Positions 27,014 through 40,155 of a stretch of DNA of 49,892 bases are shown one piece after another. The DNA is taken from NCBI GenBank assembly GCA_003252385.1, contig QKEH01000079.1, forward strand, positions 1 to 49,892, in the 5' to 3' direction. The stretch's first letter is position 1. Each line of letters starts with the position of its first letter. Both the position numbers and the translations under genes were made by a program. This stretch comes from Bacteroidota bacterium (lineage in GTDB: Bacteria > Bacteroidota > Bacteroidia > Bacteroidales > UBA10428). The notes under the pieces were generated by a model. That model did not search any database and was not told the DNA's origin. It saw only the letters and a list, made by a program, of their open reading frames with translations.

Positions 27014-29398
27014 TTACTTCTGGAGCAACTCTTCAATAGTTGAAAATAATTTGCCTTTACTTATGGGTTTGGTAATGTACCGGTCGCATCCGGCGGCCAA
27101 ACACTTGTATTCATCATCGTCCATTGCAAAGGCAGTTTGAGCAACGATAGGGGTAGTCACTCCCATTTGCCGCAGTTGCTGTGTTGCCTGAATTCCATTT
27201 AATATTGGTAGTCGGATATCCATTAGAATGATATCAAAATTCAGATTGGAACATATTTTCACAGCCTGACTGCCGTCCTTTGCCCGAATCACCTTTGCCT
27301 GCGACGACTCCAGAATAATTTTCATGTACTCAAAATTCAATTCATCATCTTCAGCGACCAATATTAATTTGTCTTTCCAGTTATATTTTTCGTCTATCCA
27401 TTCTGAGAACACTTCTTTCGATTCCTTCTCCTTTTCCCTTCTGTAGGGGATGGTAAAATAAAAAGTAGTCCCCTTGTTCTCCTCACTCTCAAACCGTATA
27501 GCTCCTCCCAGCAGATTCACCAGTCCCTGTGCTATGGGCAACCCTAATCCCGTGCCTCCGTATTTTCGGGTATGCCCTTCGTCGGCCTGTCTGAAACGTT
27601 CAAAAATAACCTCTCTTTTTTCTTTCGCAATTCCAATTCCGGAGTCTTTTACAAAAAATTCCAGCTTATCGCCCTGCACGGTATAGCCGAACTCAATGAA
27701 ACCTTCATCGGTATATTTTACTGAATTATCGATCAGATAGGAAAGCACCTGCCGAATACGGTGATCATCGGATACAATTTCAGCCTCTTCATCGGGCAAT
27801 GCCTTACTCACTAAAAGGGTAAGCGAGTTGGTATCGGATTGCTCCATGCGATTTTCGAAAAACACAAAGACCTGGTCGATGAGTTTGTTTACATCAAAAG
27901 TTTCTGCCGATATCCGAATCTGGTTGGCTTCCAGTTTCGCAAAATCAATAATATCATCAATGATACGAATAAGCTGCTCGCTGCTCTTTTTCATGATGAC
28001 CACATAATTTTTGCGAGTCTCGGCATCCAGGTCGTCTCGGGCAATCAACTCCGAAAAGCCAACAATCCCATTCATGGGCGTTCTGATTTCGTGTGATATA
28101 TTAGCCAGAAAAGTCGACTTTAACATGTCACTCTCCTGAGCCTTTTCTTTAGCAGTCATCAAGGCATCCTCGAAATCCTTTTGTTCGGTAATATCCGTAG
28201 TAATCTCGAGCAACCGGTAGGGCATACCCTCGCTATTGTACACCGGAAAGGACCGGGACCATAACCAACGAATGTCTCCGTCGGGCTTTACAATCCGAAA
28301 TTGCTGTACATAGGGCGTATTACGGGTCAAGGTCTCCAGATTCACCCAAACTTCTACATTAGGCTGGTCTTCCGGATAGATCCATTCGGATAACTGATAG
28401 GGATCCTGTATTAATGCTTCCTTAGAGCGACCCCAAATTTTTTCAAACTGATTATTTATATATATAATATGTTTGGCATCACGTAGCATAAAAATATCGT
28501 TCGTATTTTCTGCCATTTGCTGAAACACTTCCTCATCGTGTGCCAGGCTGTTAGATACCAACTGCCGTGGTGCTCCATCAGCCTGATCCGGCAATTTGGA
28601 ATCATCGTGCTTTTTCTGACTTTGCTGTAATTCTTTCTCCAGAGCATGCATTTGAACATTCAACTGCATCGCAAGGTCTTCGGTTTCCTTTATTTCAGAT
28701 ATATCCCTCAGAGAACAATACACTTCTACTGGTTCCCAATCATGGAATTCCATTTGGGCATTCAGTTGAAAATACAGATAACGCCCCGTCCGGTGCATGA
28801 AACGAAACTGAAGTGATACCGGTGTTGCATCATCGAATTCATGGTCAAACGCAATGGATTGTTCCAGTATACTGAGATCTTCCGGATGAACGTATACCGC
28901 AAGTTCTTCCAGGTTCTTCCCCAGCAAGGCCTTGTGGGAGTATCCCAACACATCTTCAATAGATGGACTGATATAATTCAGCTTCTTGTCTTGCAGGTTG
29001 AAACTAAAATAGATCTCCCTGGAAAACCGCAGCAGACTATTCACTCTGGCATTGGATGCAAAGGAAGTCAGGCTTCCTTTTACCAAAAGGAGTGCTACAA
29101 AGCCCTTTAGGTATGAAGTGGCTATACACGCCACATAACCGTTCTGAGGCAAATCCAAATCTGATAGCGGAATGGAAACAATCCCTTTGCCCGATTGAGC
29201 CATGGCAGCCAGAGTGGGTAGCCACTCTTTTTTAACCGGAACAGTCTCATCAGATTCCGCTTTGGCTACAACTTCTGAGGACCGATTCCAATCGACACAC
29301 CTAAATGTACCTTCCTGTTGATACAACAGATAATCTCCGGAATACCGATCTGCGAAATCGCGCAAAACTTCTTTTAAGGTGTTTAAGGTATCTGACAT
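27014..29398 (-). CDS. Soluble hybrid sensor histidine kinase with PAS domains and receiver
   Basis: 794 residues with no signal peptide or membrane helix, so a cytoplasmic sensor. A weak N-terminal sensory region (~1-115) is followed by PAS 1 with PAC (~125-240), a short coiled coil (~240-275), PAS 2 with PAC (~290-410), HisKA with phosphorylated H436 in ISHEIRTPMNG, and HATPase (N box SYLIDNSVKYTD, G1 KDSGIGIAK, G2 YGGTGLGLPIA). The protein ends in a receiver domain (~676-794) with D727 in ILMDIRLP. It forms a phosphorelay with the lone receiver encoded just downstream. The ligand or redox signal of the PAS domains is not evident. Confidence 0.95.
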   Translation of the reverse strand: MSDTLNTLKEVLRDFADRYSGDYLLYQQEGTFRCVDWNRSSEVVAKAESDETVPVKKEWLPTLAAMAQSGKGIVSIPLSDLDLPQNGYVACIATSYLKGFVALLLVKGSLTSFASNARVNSLLRFSREIYFSFNLQDKKLNYISPSIEDVLGYSHKALLGKNLEELAVYVHPEDLSILEQSIAFDHEFDDATPVSLQFRFMHRTGRYLYFQLNAQMEFHDWEPVEVYCSLRDISEIKETEDLAMQLNVQMHALEKELQQSQKKHDDSKLPDQADGAPRQLVSNSLAHDEEVFQQMAENTNDIFMLRDAKHIIYINNQFEKIWGRSKEALIQDPYQLSEWIYPEDQPNVEVWVNLETLTRNTPYVQQFRIVKPDGDIRWLWSRSFPVYNSEGMPYRLLEITTDITEQKDFEDALMTAKEKAQESDMLKSTFLANISHEIRTPMNGIVGFSELIARDDLDAETRKNYVVIMKKSSEQLIRIIDDIIDFAKLEANQIRISAETFDVNKLIDQVFVFFENRMEQSDTNSLTLLVSKALPDEEAEIVSDDHRIRQVLSYLIDNSVKYTDEGFIEFGYTVQGDKLEFFVKDSGIGIAKEKREVIFERFRQADEGHTRKYGGTGLGLPIAQGLVNLLGGAIRFESEENKGTTFYFTIPYRREKEKESKEVFSEWIDEKYNWKDKLILVAEDDELNFEYMKIILESSQAKVIRAKDGSQAVKICSNLNFDIILMDIRLPILNGIQATQQLRQMGVTTPIVAQTAFAMDDDEYKCLAAGCDRYITKPISKGKLFSTIEELLQK

Positions 29399-29772
29399 GT
29401 TGTATAGGAAAGTAAAATGTAGTTTCCAGAAGTAAGTTAGTAAAAAGTATTTACATCAACTTGCCTGCGATCCCAAAAAGTTACCCCCCAATTCTTTCCC
29501 TTTTATTGCAGAAAAACTCCCTTTTCCTCCACTCCCCCCTAATTAACTAAACACAACTTCACTTTTCATCCTTTCTTCGAAGAATATCGGCATTGCGACA
29601 TTAGAATATTTAAGCATTATCTGTTTTTTTGTCTTTCACCCCCCTATTTTAAGCAGGGTTAAAGTTTCTTTTTTATGTTTTTTATGTTTCCTACCTTATT
29701 TTTTGATAGGTTATATCAATTTTTTATATATATTTGCAGTGTCAATCAATTAATAACTTAATAATTATCGCT
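29399..29772 (+). other. 374-bp intergenic region with promoter of the nitrogen operon
   Basis: Between the divergent kinase and porin genes. T- and C-rich, no ORF. TATATTTG (29729-29736) matches the TAnnTTTG -7 element 36 bp before the porin ATG; TTTG at 29702-29705 is a possible, widely spaced -33. I looked for a sigma-54 site (TGGCAC-N5-TTGC type) and did not find one. Confidence 0.5.
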
Positions 29773-30555
29773 ATGAAAAATTTCAAAACACTCGTGCTAA
29801 CTGCCATGGCAGGAGCATTTATTGCACCAATAAGCATTTTCGCCCAAGAGGAGGAAACTTCCGCTGTGTCTATTGACGGAGGCTTTGACATGTACACCAG
29901 CTATATCTGGCGTGGTTCCAAATTTGGCTCAGGCCCCGCCTTCCAACCTTGGGTTGAAATGGGTGTTGGCGGCCTGTCATTGGGAGCTTGGGGTTCTGCC
30001 AGTGCCGGTTCCGAAGAAGCTTTAGAGATGGACCTTTACTTAGGTTATAGCTTCGACTTTGGTTTAGGCATTACCCTTACCGACTACTACTTCGGTGGCG
30101 ATTACGTAAACAGTGTAAACCACTTCCTGGAACCCAGCATCAGCTACGAAATTGGAGGATTCTCATTAATGGGCGCATATTTGTTGTATCCAGGATCAGC
30201 TAAAGTTGTTGCCTCTCCAGCCATACCGGGAAGTAACGCCATGATTGTTGGCAACGAGATTATCCCTGCTGTAGAAGCCATGGAAGCTGTAGAAGGCTCA
30301 GACGCAACATCGTTTGGAGAAGATGCTGACATTTACATTGAAGCCGGTTATTCTTTCAAAAACGTAAGCCTAGCAGTAGGCGCAGGCAATGGAGCCTATG
30401 TCGCCGAAGACGATGACTTTACCATTTGTAATATTACCGTAGGAACCTCCAAAGACATTGAAATTACCGACAAATTCGCACTGCCGTTGAGTGCTTCGGT
30501 TACCCTGAACCCCTCAACAGGAGGTTTCTTTATCACTGCAGGCGTATCGTTCTAA
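29773..30555 (+). CDS. Outer-membrane beta-barrel protein of the glnK-amtB operon
   Basis: 260 residues from the ATG at 29773 (an upstream TTG is rejected because the signal peptide begins at MKNFKTL). Signal peptide ends SIFAQ. The mature protein alternates polar and hydrophobic residues with many Gly and aromatic residues (MYTSYIWRGSKF, YLGYSFDFGLGITLTDYYF) and ends in a terminal beta strand, GFFITAGVSF, ending in Phe as expected for Bam-inserted barrels. It resembles TorF-type putative porins. One predicted loop (~150-190) is unusually acidic and Ala-rich. Position 90 bp before glnK suggests it is an outer-membrane channel for a nitrogen source. Confidence 0.8.
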   Translation: MKNFKTLVLTAMAGAFIAPISIFAQEEETSAVSIDGGFDMYTSYIWRGSKFGSGPAFQPWVEMGVGGLSLGAWGSASAGSEEALEMDLYLGYSFDFGLGITLTDYYFGGDYVNSVNHFLEPSISYEIGGFSLMGAYLLYPGSAKVVASPAIPGSNAMIVGNEIIPAVEAMEAVEGSDATSFGEDADIYIEAGYSFKNVSLAVGAGNGAYVAEDDDFTICNITVGTSKDIEITDKFALPLSASVTLNPSTGGFFITAGVSF

Positions 30556-30645
30556 GCGGTTTACAATCGATCTTAAAACCAAACCAACCAGCCCCTGCAT
30601 CCTATTTACCAGCAAAAGCGTGTAATTACTATAAAGACATTAATC

Positions 30646-30999
30646 ATGAAGAAAATTGAAGCTATCATTCGGAAAAGTAAATTCGAAGAGGTGAAAATTG
30701 CTTTAAACCAAGCCGGAATTGAATTCTTCTCTTTCTGGGAAGTGCGCGGTATAGGTAAAGCCACCGAAGCTCGCGTTTACCGGGGAATTAAATACGACAC
30801 CAGCACGATTGAGCGTATGTTTATCACCTTCTATTGTCGTGAGAAATATTTAGACCCTGCCATCAAAGCCATTCTTGAATCAGCCAAAACAGGAGAAGTA
30901 GGTGATGGGAAAATCTTTATCTCTGACATTGTAGATGCCTATCGCATACGTACCGGAGATAAAGGCGACAAGAGCCTGTACCTGGAAGGACAAGAATAA
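30646..30999 (+). CDS. glnK: P-II nitrogen regulatory protein
   Basis: 117 residues, full P-II length. MKKIEAIIRKSKFEEVK, the T-loop stem RVYRGIKYDT with a Tyr at the position uridylylated in enteric GlnB/GlnK, and the B-loop TGEVGDGKIFI followed by RIRTGDKGDKS are all recognisable. The trimer binds ATP/ADP and 2-oxoglutarate and plugs the AmtB channel when nitrogen is sufficient. It lies 35 bp upstream of amtB, the classical glnK-amtB pair. The T-loop after the Tyr (TSTIER) departs from the enteric sequence. Confidence 0.95.
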   Translation: MKKIEAIIRKSKFEEVKIALNQAGIEFFSFWEVRGIGKATEARVYRGIKYDTSTIERMFITFYCREKYLDPAIKAILESAKTGEVGDGKIFISDIVDAYRIRTGDKGDKSLYLEGQE

Positions 31000-31034
31000 A
31001 CTAATCAACGTGTCAATCTGATAAATCAATAATT

Positions 31035-34335
<3,301 letters not shown>

Positions 34336-34359
34336 TTTTTTAGTCACAACACCGATAAC

Positions 34360-36216
34360 ATGGATAGAAATTCGATCATTGGCATTGTACTCATTGCAGG
34401 AATCTTTGTAGTATGGGGCATTGTAAACAAACCTTCCGAGGAAGAAATCGCCCGCCAAAAACGCTACAACGATTCAATAGCCCTTGTTCAGCAAATTGAA
34501 CTCGCAAAGGCACAAACAGAGTTACAAGCCATACAGTCCGAAACCAATCAAAAGTCCGCCGACACTGCCTCCACCACTGCGGCAGATTCGATTAAATACC
34601 GCACTATCACCCTGGAAAACGACCTGATTCGTCTGTGTCTTTCGGAACAAGGCGGACGCCCCTGTTCTGTGGAGCTGAAAAAATACCACACCTACGACTC
34701 GCTTCCGGTGACACTTTTCGACAGCGACTCCAGTGCATTTGAACTTACCTTTTATGTAAATAACCGGCCTACCAATTCGGGTTCGCTTTATTTTAAGGCC
34801 AATACCGATGCACCAACTGTGGCAGCAGAACAGTCGGAACAAAAAATAGCCTTACGCTATACAGCGGGTCCCGATAAATACATTGAATATCAATACACAC
34901 TGGCACCGGGCAAATACCAGGTCGACCTGAACATTGTTTTTCAGGGCATGGAAGACCTCACCACCCAGCGCACAGGGGTTATCGACCTGAACTGGATGAT
35001 TTCTTCGCCCCAACAGGAAAAAGGCCGTACCAACGAAATGCAGTACACATCACTTTACTACAAGCCCTTTGAAGACGATGTCGACTTCATGAAGGCACGC
35101 TCTAAAAAAGAAGTGCAATCAGAGAATCTGCAAACCCGTGTGGAGTGGATTGCTTATAAAGATCAATTCTTCTCCAGCGTTCTCATGTCTAAGACCCCAT
35201 TCCTGGATGCCAACATGGAAATGCTGTCAAAATCAGAGAGTAGTAAGTATTTGAAGCAATTCAAATCCGTAATTGGATTACCCTACCAAGCCGGCGCGCA
35301 CCATGAAATCCCCATGAGTTTCTTCTTTGGACCCAACCAGTACAAGCTGTTGAAAAAGGAATATGGAGACAAACAACTGGAAGATTTGGTTACCGTTGGT
35401 CGCAATATCATCAAGTGGATCAACCAGGTAGTGGTAATCAACCTGTTTGCTTTCCTGAGTAAATTCATCTCCAATTACGGGATCATTATCCTGATTATGA
35501 CCATTATCATTAAGCTGTTCCTGCTACCCCTAACCTTTAAGTCGTACATGTCGACAGCCAAGATGAAGGTGCTTAAGCCCCAGATTGATGAAATCAATAA
35601 AAAGATACCTCAGGAAAAAGCCATGGAACGCCAACAAGCCACCATGGCGTTGTATAAAAAAGTAGGGGTAAGCCCGCTGGGAGGCTGCCTGCCGATGCTC
35701 CTTCAAATGCCCATTCTGTTTGCCTTGTTCCGCTTTTTCCCAACGTCGATTGAACTTCGCCAGCAAAGTTTCCTTTGGGCCACCGACCTTTCGACCTACG
35801 ATGCTATCCTGGAATGGAACGCCTATATACCTTTAATTAGTAACACCTTCGGCAATCACATCAGCTTGTTCACCCTGTTAATGACTGTTTCGACCATTAT
35901 CAGCATGAAATTCACCAATCAGGGTAATATGAGCAATCAGCAAATGCCAGGTATGCAAACCATGATGTACATTATGCCGGTAATGTTTATGTTTATGCTG
36001 AACAAGTTTTCGTCCGGATTAACCTATTACTACTTCCTGGCGAACATGATTACCATTGGCCAAAACCTGCTCTTTAACCAGTTTATTGACGAGGAAGCCC
36101 TCCTGAAGAAACTGGAAACCCGCAAGAGCAAACCGGTTAAAAAATCAAAGTTTCAACAACGTCTGGAACTCATTGCCAAACAACAGGGGCAGGTTTCTGG
36201 AAAGAAGAAAAAATAG
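34360..36216 (+). CDS. yidC: Membrane protein insertase YidC
   Basis: 618 residues. N-terminal membrane anchor (~5-23), a large periplasmic beta-supersandwich (~60-345), then five conserved membrane helices (~355-580) including LLPLTFKSYMSTAKMKVLKP and VGVSPLGGCLPMLLQMPILF, and a basic C-terminal tail (KKSKFQQRLELIAKQQGQ). It inserts inner-membrane proteins alone or with SecYEG. Co-transcribed with pyrG by spacing, an arrangement common in Bacteroidetes. Terminator follows. Confidence 0.97.
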   Translation: MDRNSIIGIVLIAGIFVVWGIVNKPSEEEIARQKRYNDSIALVQQIELAKAQTELQAIQSETNQKSADTASTTAADSIKYRTITLENDLIRLCLSEQGGRPCSVELKKYHTYDSLPVTLFDSDSSAFELTFYVNNRPTNSGSLYFKANTDAPTVAAEQSEQKIALRYTAGPDKYIEYQYTLAPGKYQVDLNIVFQGMEDLTTQRTGVIDLNWMISSPQQEKGRTNEMQYTSLYYKPFEDDVDFMKARSKKEVQSENLQTRVEWIAYKDQFFSSVLMSKTPFLDANMEMLSKSESSKYLKQFKSVIGLPYQAGAHHEIPMSFFFGPNQYKLLKKEYGDKQLEDLVTVGRNIIKWINQVVVINLFAFLSKFISNYGIIILIMTIIIKLFLLPLTFKSYMSTAKMKVLKPQIDEINKKIPQEKAMERQQATMALYKKVGVSPLGGCLPMLLQMPILFALFRFFPTSIELRQQSFLWATDLSTYDAILEWNAYIPLISNTFGNHISLFTLLMTVSTIISMKFTNQGNMSNQQMPGMQTMMYIMPVMFMFMLNKFSSGLTYYYFLANMITIGQNLLFNQFIDEEALLKKLETRKSKPVKKSKFQQRLELIAKQQGQVSGKKKK

Positions 36217-36240
36217 AAATTTAATCCAGTTTACATAGTA

Positions 36241-36271
36241 AACCCCGGGCCAAAATGGTTCGGGGTTTTTA
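36241..36271 (+). terminator. Rho-independent terminator after yidC
   Basis: Stem AACCCCGGGCC / GGTTCGGGGTT (36241-36251 and 36257-36267), 5-nt loop, then a T-run. Confidence 0.9.
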
Positions 36272-36381
36272 TTGCCTTGAATATTCTTGCAACCAACTGC
36301 TACCATACTGCTTTTCTTCGAATAGCCTGTTATTTTCCCTTAGAATCACCTACCTTTACTGCACGAAAAACTTACGATCGT

Positions 36382-36804
36382 ATGAAAGAGAAACTTATTG
36401 GACTCTACCAGCTCATTACCGGCATATTTGGAGCCATACTCCTTGCATTCAGCATTCCCAAAGCCATTAAGGTTCCCGAAATGCTTCCACTCTACTTACT
36501 GGGCCTGGCACTCTTTGTCGGAGTTGCCTATGCAGGCTACGCCTTGCTCAATAAACTTAAACATGCGGTTACCATTTCCATTTGGGCGCAAGCCTTGCAA
36601 ATCCTTGGTTTTTCATACAGCGGGGTGCAGTACCTTTTTACCGGATCGGCCTTTCTGTCCCTTGCCTACAAGGGTGGTTTTCATATCGAAAGCCAGATAG
36701 CACCCATCGCTTACAGCATTTCCCGCATTTCTTCAATGGCACCCCTGGAGATTAAACTTTTTGTTATTCCCTTGCTTTTTGTTTGGCTGCTTGCCAAAAA
36801 ATAA
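36382..36804 (+). CDS. Small integral membrane protein, function unknown
   Basis: 140 residues from the ATG at 36382; the longer open frame upstream runs into the yidC terminator and is not credible. About four hydrophobic helices (~7-25, ~35-55, ~65-85, ~118-138) and few charged residues. TACCTTTA at 36351-36358 is a near-consensus -7 element 23 bp upstream of the start. No family recognised and no functional clue from neighbours. Confidence 0.65.
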   Translation: MKEKLIGLYQLITGIFGAILLAFSIPKAIKVPEMLPLYLLGLALFVGVAYAGYALLNKLKHAVTISIWAQALQILGFSYSGVQYLFTGSAFLSLAYKGGFHIESQIAPIAYSISRISSMAPLEIKLFVIPLLFVWLLAKK

Positions 36805-37212
36805 AACACAGATTTTATTTTCCTTCTTTTCTTGGCAACCCACACATATGGGTTCACGATGGAAGTCTTGTCTCCAAACGTAGTTCACTCTGCAGTGCGT
36901 TCCGCAACCAGGCTGTATATCCCATTCGAACCATATACCGGGTAAAGATCCAGTATATGGTGCAACCCGTAACACTAAGCGTTATCGGCATTTCAGTAAC
37001 ATAGGTGCCCTTCGCGCCCAAATCCATTTTTCCTCAGGAGCCCAATGTTTTCAGAAGCCAGACACCTTTTTTCTGATCTTATACAGAATTACGAGCCTAT
37101 GCTGAATTACTAAAAGGAATTCAGTATATTCACAGTAGATGTTATGCGGTAGCTGAACCTTAAAATTTCAAGCCATCGTGTTAATATAAGACTTTGATAA
37201 ATATCGCTACCC
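36805..37212 (+). other. 408-bp gene-free region with inverted repeats
   Basis: No credible ORF. Right after the stop, AAAATAAAA / TTTTATTTT (36798-36821) could form a weak AT-only hairpin. AACCCA / TGGGTT flank 6 nt near 36838-36855. A perfect 8-bp inverted repeat CCATATAC (36931-36938) / GTATATGG (36953-36960) encloses 14 nt. No TAnnTTTG element found just before the protease gene. Confidence 0.4.
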
Positions 37213-40029
37213 ATGAAGAAACTCCCGATTATTCTGTTATTCCTGCTTGCTACCTCCGTGCTAAACCCGGTTTTCAGCCAGATTAGCTTTGGTGGCACCC
37301 CTAAGAGCTTTAGCCCCAACAAGGCAGCCCTGCTCAGTGCCGTACCGGTTAATACCATGCCCAAAGTGGATGTGGCGGCACTTCTGAAGGAAGATGCCTA
37401 CAACGACGAGCTAAAGGATCAACCCTGGCGTTTTGGTGAAAATTTGTATGTGGATTACAATCCGAATAATTCAGGGGTTTGGAACAACCTGACCGATGGA
37501 GGGCGTTTGTGGCGCCTGACTGTTTCTAGCCAGGGAGCCCTTACCCTCAACCTAACCTTTAACCGATTCCATCTGCCCGAAGGAGCCGAAATGTTCATTT
37601 ACAACAGCGACCATTCGGTCGTTTTGGGAAAGTTTGACTCCAGGAACAACCAGAATCACGGATATCTGGCTACCGTTCCCATTCCCGGAGAATCGCTAAC
37701 CATTGAATACTACGAACCCGCCGGGGTGGAATTTAATGGGGAAATCAATTTATGGAGGGTAACACACGGCTACCGAAGTGCTTCCGACTATGCCAAAGGA
37801 CTGAATACATCAGGAAGTTGCAATGTCAATGCAGCCTGTTCACAAGGCGATCCCATCCGGGATCAGATCCGCTCGGTGGCCATGCTGGTTACCGGCGGAA
37901 ACGGTTTCTGCACTGGTGCCCTTATTAACAATACTTCCAATAATGGCACACCGTATTTTTTAACCGCCAACCATTGCTCGTACGACCAATATGACAATCC
38001 GGTGGATCCGTCCACTTTGGCTTACTGGTTCAACTGGCAAAGCGAAACCTGTTCTAATGCCACCTCTTCTCCCTCCTATAATTCAATTTCCGGAGCTACT
38101 ACCCGGGCCAAATACGAGAATTCTGATTTTTGGCTTCTGGAACTGAACGACACGCCTCCGCTGGACTATAATGTATACTATGCCGGTTGGAACCGGAGCC
38201 CGCTAACCTCGATATCCGGTAAATGCTGGTGCATCCACCACCCCGATGGGGATGTGAAGAAGATCAGCTGGGTTAACCAGGGGGTAACCACCTCGAGTTA
38301 CCTGGGAGAAACCGGCGATGGCGCTAACCATTGGCGGGTTGGAGCATGGAGCGATGGGACCACCACCGAAGGTGGCTCATCCGGTTCGCCGCTATTTGAT
38401 AGCGATTTTCGCATTATCGGACAGCTGCATGGAGGCTATGCAGCCTGCGATGTGCTGCAACCCGACTACTACGGTAAGCTGGCTGCATCCTGGTCCGGAG
38501 GAAACACCAGCTCCACCAAACTGAGTAATTGGCTGGATCCTTCCAATACCGGAGTGCTTACTCTGGATGGCTTCGATCCTTCCATTCTGGCCATAGACGC
38601 CTCTGTTTCGGCCTTACTGTTCACCATCGATTCAACTTTGAACGATAGTTCCATTATAACCCCTGCGGTATACCTGTGCAATCTGGGTACCGAAACGTTA
38701 ACCTCGGCACAGGTGCAATACCAATTAACCGGGCTGTCTGGAGTTTCCATGAACTGGTCGGGAAGTTTAGCTACCCACGAATGCACGTACCTAGAATTTC
38801 CCGAAGTCCAAATTCCGCACAATTCCTATAACGCCACCACCGTGCTTACCGTTACTGACGATCAGAACACCGAAAACAATTCCGCTCACAATACCATTGT
38901 ACTAGATTCCGTTCAGGCACCTGTGCTCTTAACAGCAAGCATTAGCAATGTGCGAAATGTAAACCTATCCTGGTCCTCCATAGGCGAAATTACAGCAAGC
39001 GACACCCTATTCTTTGATGGCTTTGAATCCAATGATCTATTAGCATGGGACGGTATAAACGAAGGAACCGGTACGCCAGGGGATAATGGTGGGATTCCAT
39101 ACTGGCACACTGAAAACGATGCCTATTCGGGCACCTATTCGGCGATAGTTGACTGGGGGTATAACATCAATACCCGTCTAACCTCGAATACTTTTACCAT
39201 TGAAGCCGGGCAGTCCCTACAGTTCTACTGGTACTCCAGCTATACCTGGTTTGTATCCCCCAACGATAATGGAGAAATAACCGTTGAAGTATCCACCAAC
39301 GGAGGCAGTTCCTGGACTACGATATGGTCGTGCGATAATATAGGGGTTTGGGACAATGCTACCTGGTACCGCACCCGCATTTCACTTGCTGACTATGCCG
39401 GGCAGAGTATTCAAATTTCATTTCATGTTGTGGGCAATGACAACGATGTGGTTGTACTGGACGATGTGCTATTAGGAACCATTACAGACAAACAGGGCAC
39501 GACCAACACACCCGTTAGCTCTCAAATAGCGGTTTCCAAGTCCCGTTCGACGCTTACTATGCCATCGAAGACCAGTATTCTTCCGCTGGATAAAAAAACA
39601 CTGACCTACTATATGATCTATCGAAACGGAAGCAACATTGGCACCTCAACCAGTACATCCTTTCAGGATAATCATTTGGATGGCGGCACTTATACTTATC
39701 AAATTGTAGCCAAGTATGTCGACCCAAGCGGACAGTCGGCTGCATCGAACAGCCTGCAGGTAATAATCCCTCCCAGCTTGCTGGAAACCGTTTCAGACGA
39801 GAAGAATCAAGCGTTTCTTTACCCCAATCCGTCCGATGGCACCTTTAACCTGGTAGTTGACGAACATGCCACTCTGCGCGTATTGAACCTCAATGGCACC
39901 TTATTTGAACAACGCGAAGTTGAAGCCGGCACCAATACACTTAACATCAACTATTTGAGGAGTGGGATATACATTATCCACCTGGTTTTGGACGATCGAA
40001 TACAGGTACTGCGAGCCATTGTAAACTAA
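37213..40029 (+). CDS. T9SS-exported lysyl-endopeptidase-like serine protease
   Basis: 938 residues. Signal peptide ~1-22, prodomain ~23-200, trypsin-like protease ~205-445 with H254 in TANHCSY, D305 in NSDFWLLEL and S390 in GGSSGSPLF. These match the pattern of Achromobacter-type lysyl endopeptidase, including nearby cysteines (GFCTGALI, CWCIHHPDG). Then come a CARDB-like domain (~460-570), a MAM/jelly-roll-like domain (~590-760: FFDGFES, then VVVLDDVLLG), a fibronectin III-like segment (~790-855) and a T9SS sorting domain (~865-938, YPNPSDGTFNL). The protein would be secreted or surface-bound and cleave proteins, possibly after Lys. Monogenic, with its own terminator. Confidence 0.9.
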   Translation: MKKLPIILLFLLATSVLNPVFSQISFGGTPKSFSPNKAALLSAVPVNTMPKVDVAALLKEDAYNDELKDQPWRFGENLYVDYNPNNSGVWNNLTDGGRLWRLTVSSQGALTLNLTFNRFHLPEGAEMFIYNSDHSVVLGKFDSRNNQNHGYLATVPIPGESLTIEYYEPAGVEFNGEINLWRVTHGYRSASDYAKGLNTSGSCNVNAACSQGDPIRDQIRSVAMLVTGGNGFCTGALINNTSNNGTPYFLTANHCSYDQYDNPVDPSTLAYWFNWQSETCSNATSSPSYNSISGATTRAKYENSDFWLLELNDTPPLDYNVYYAGWNRSPLTSISGKCWCIHHPDGDVKKISWVNQGVTTSSYLGETGDGANHWRVGAWSDGTTTEGGSSGSPLFDSDFRIIGQLHGGYAACDVLQPDYYGKLAASWSGGNTSSTKLSNWLDPSNTGVLTLDGFDPSILAIDASVSALLFTIDSTLNDSSIITPAVYLCNLGTETLTSAQVQYQLTGLSGVSMNWSGSLATHECTYLEFPEVQIPHNSYNATTVLTVTDDQNTENNSAHNTIVLDSVQAPVLLTASISNVRNVNLSWSSIGEITASDTLFFDGFESNDLLAWDGINEGTGTPGDNGGIPYWHTENDAYSGTYSAIVDWGYNINTRLTSNTFTIEAGQSLQFYWYSSYTWFVSPNDNGEITVEVSTNGGSSWTTIWSCDNIGVWDNATWYRTRISLADYAGQSIQISFHVVGNDNDVVVLDDVLLGTITDKQGTTNTPVSSQIAVSKSRSTLTMPSKTSILPLDKKTLTYYMIYRNGSNIGTSTSTSFQDNHLDGGTYTYQIVAKYVDPSGQSAASNSLQVIIPPSLLETVSDEKNQAFLYPNPSDGTFNLVVDEHATLRVLNLNGTLFEQREVEAGTNTLNINYLRSGIYIIHLVLDDRIQVLRAIVN

Positions 40030-40040
40030 CTAAACCGCAA

Positions 40041-40084
40041 AAAACAGAAAGCCCCCTGACACATCAGGGGGCTTTCTGTTTTTT
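40041..40084. terminator. Strong terminator between convergent genes
   Basis: 18-bp perfect stem (40042-40059 with 40064-40081; core GCCCCCTGA / TCAGGGGGC) and a 4-nt loop, with A-rich 5' and T-rich 3' flanks. It serves the protease gene and could also stop the convergent SET gene. Confidence 0.93.
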
Positions 40085-40155
40085 CAAGCAATCAGACCAT
40101 TCGATAAGGAATGAATCACGCATGCCGGAACCGAACAGGCAACCCTTTGAATAAA

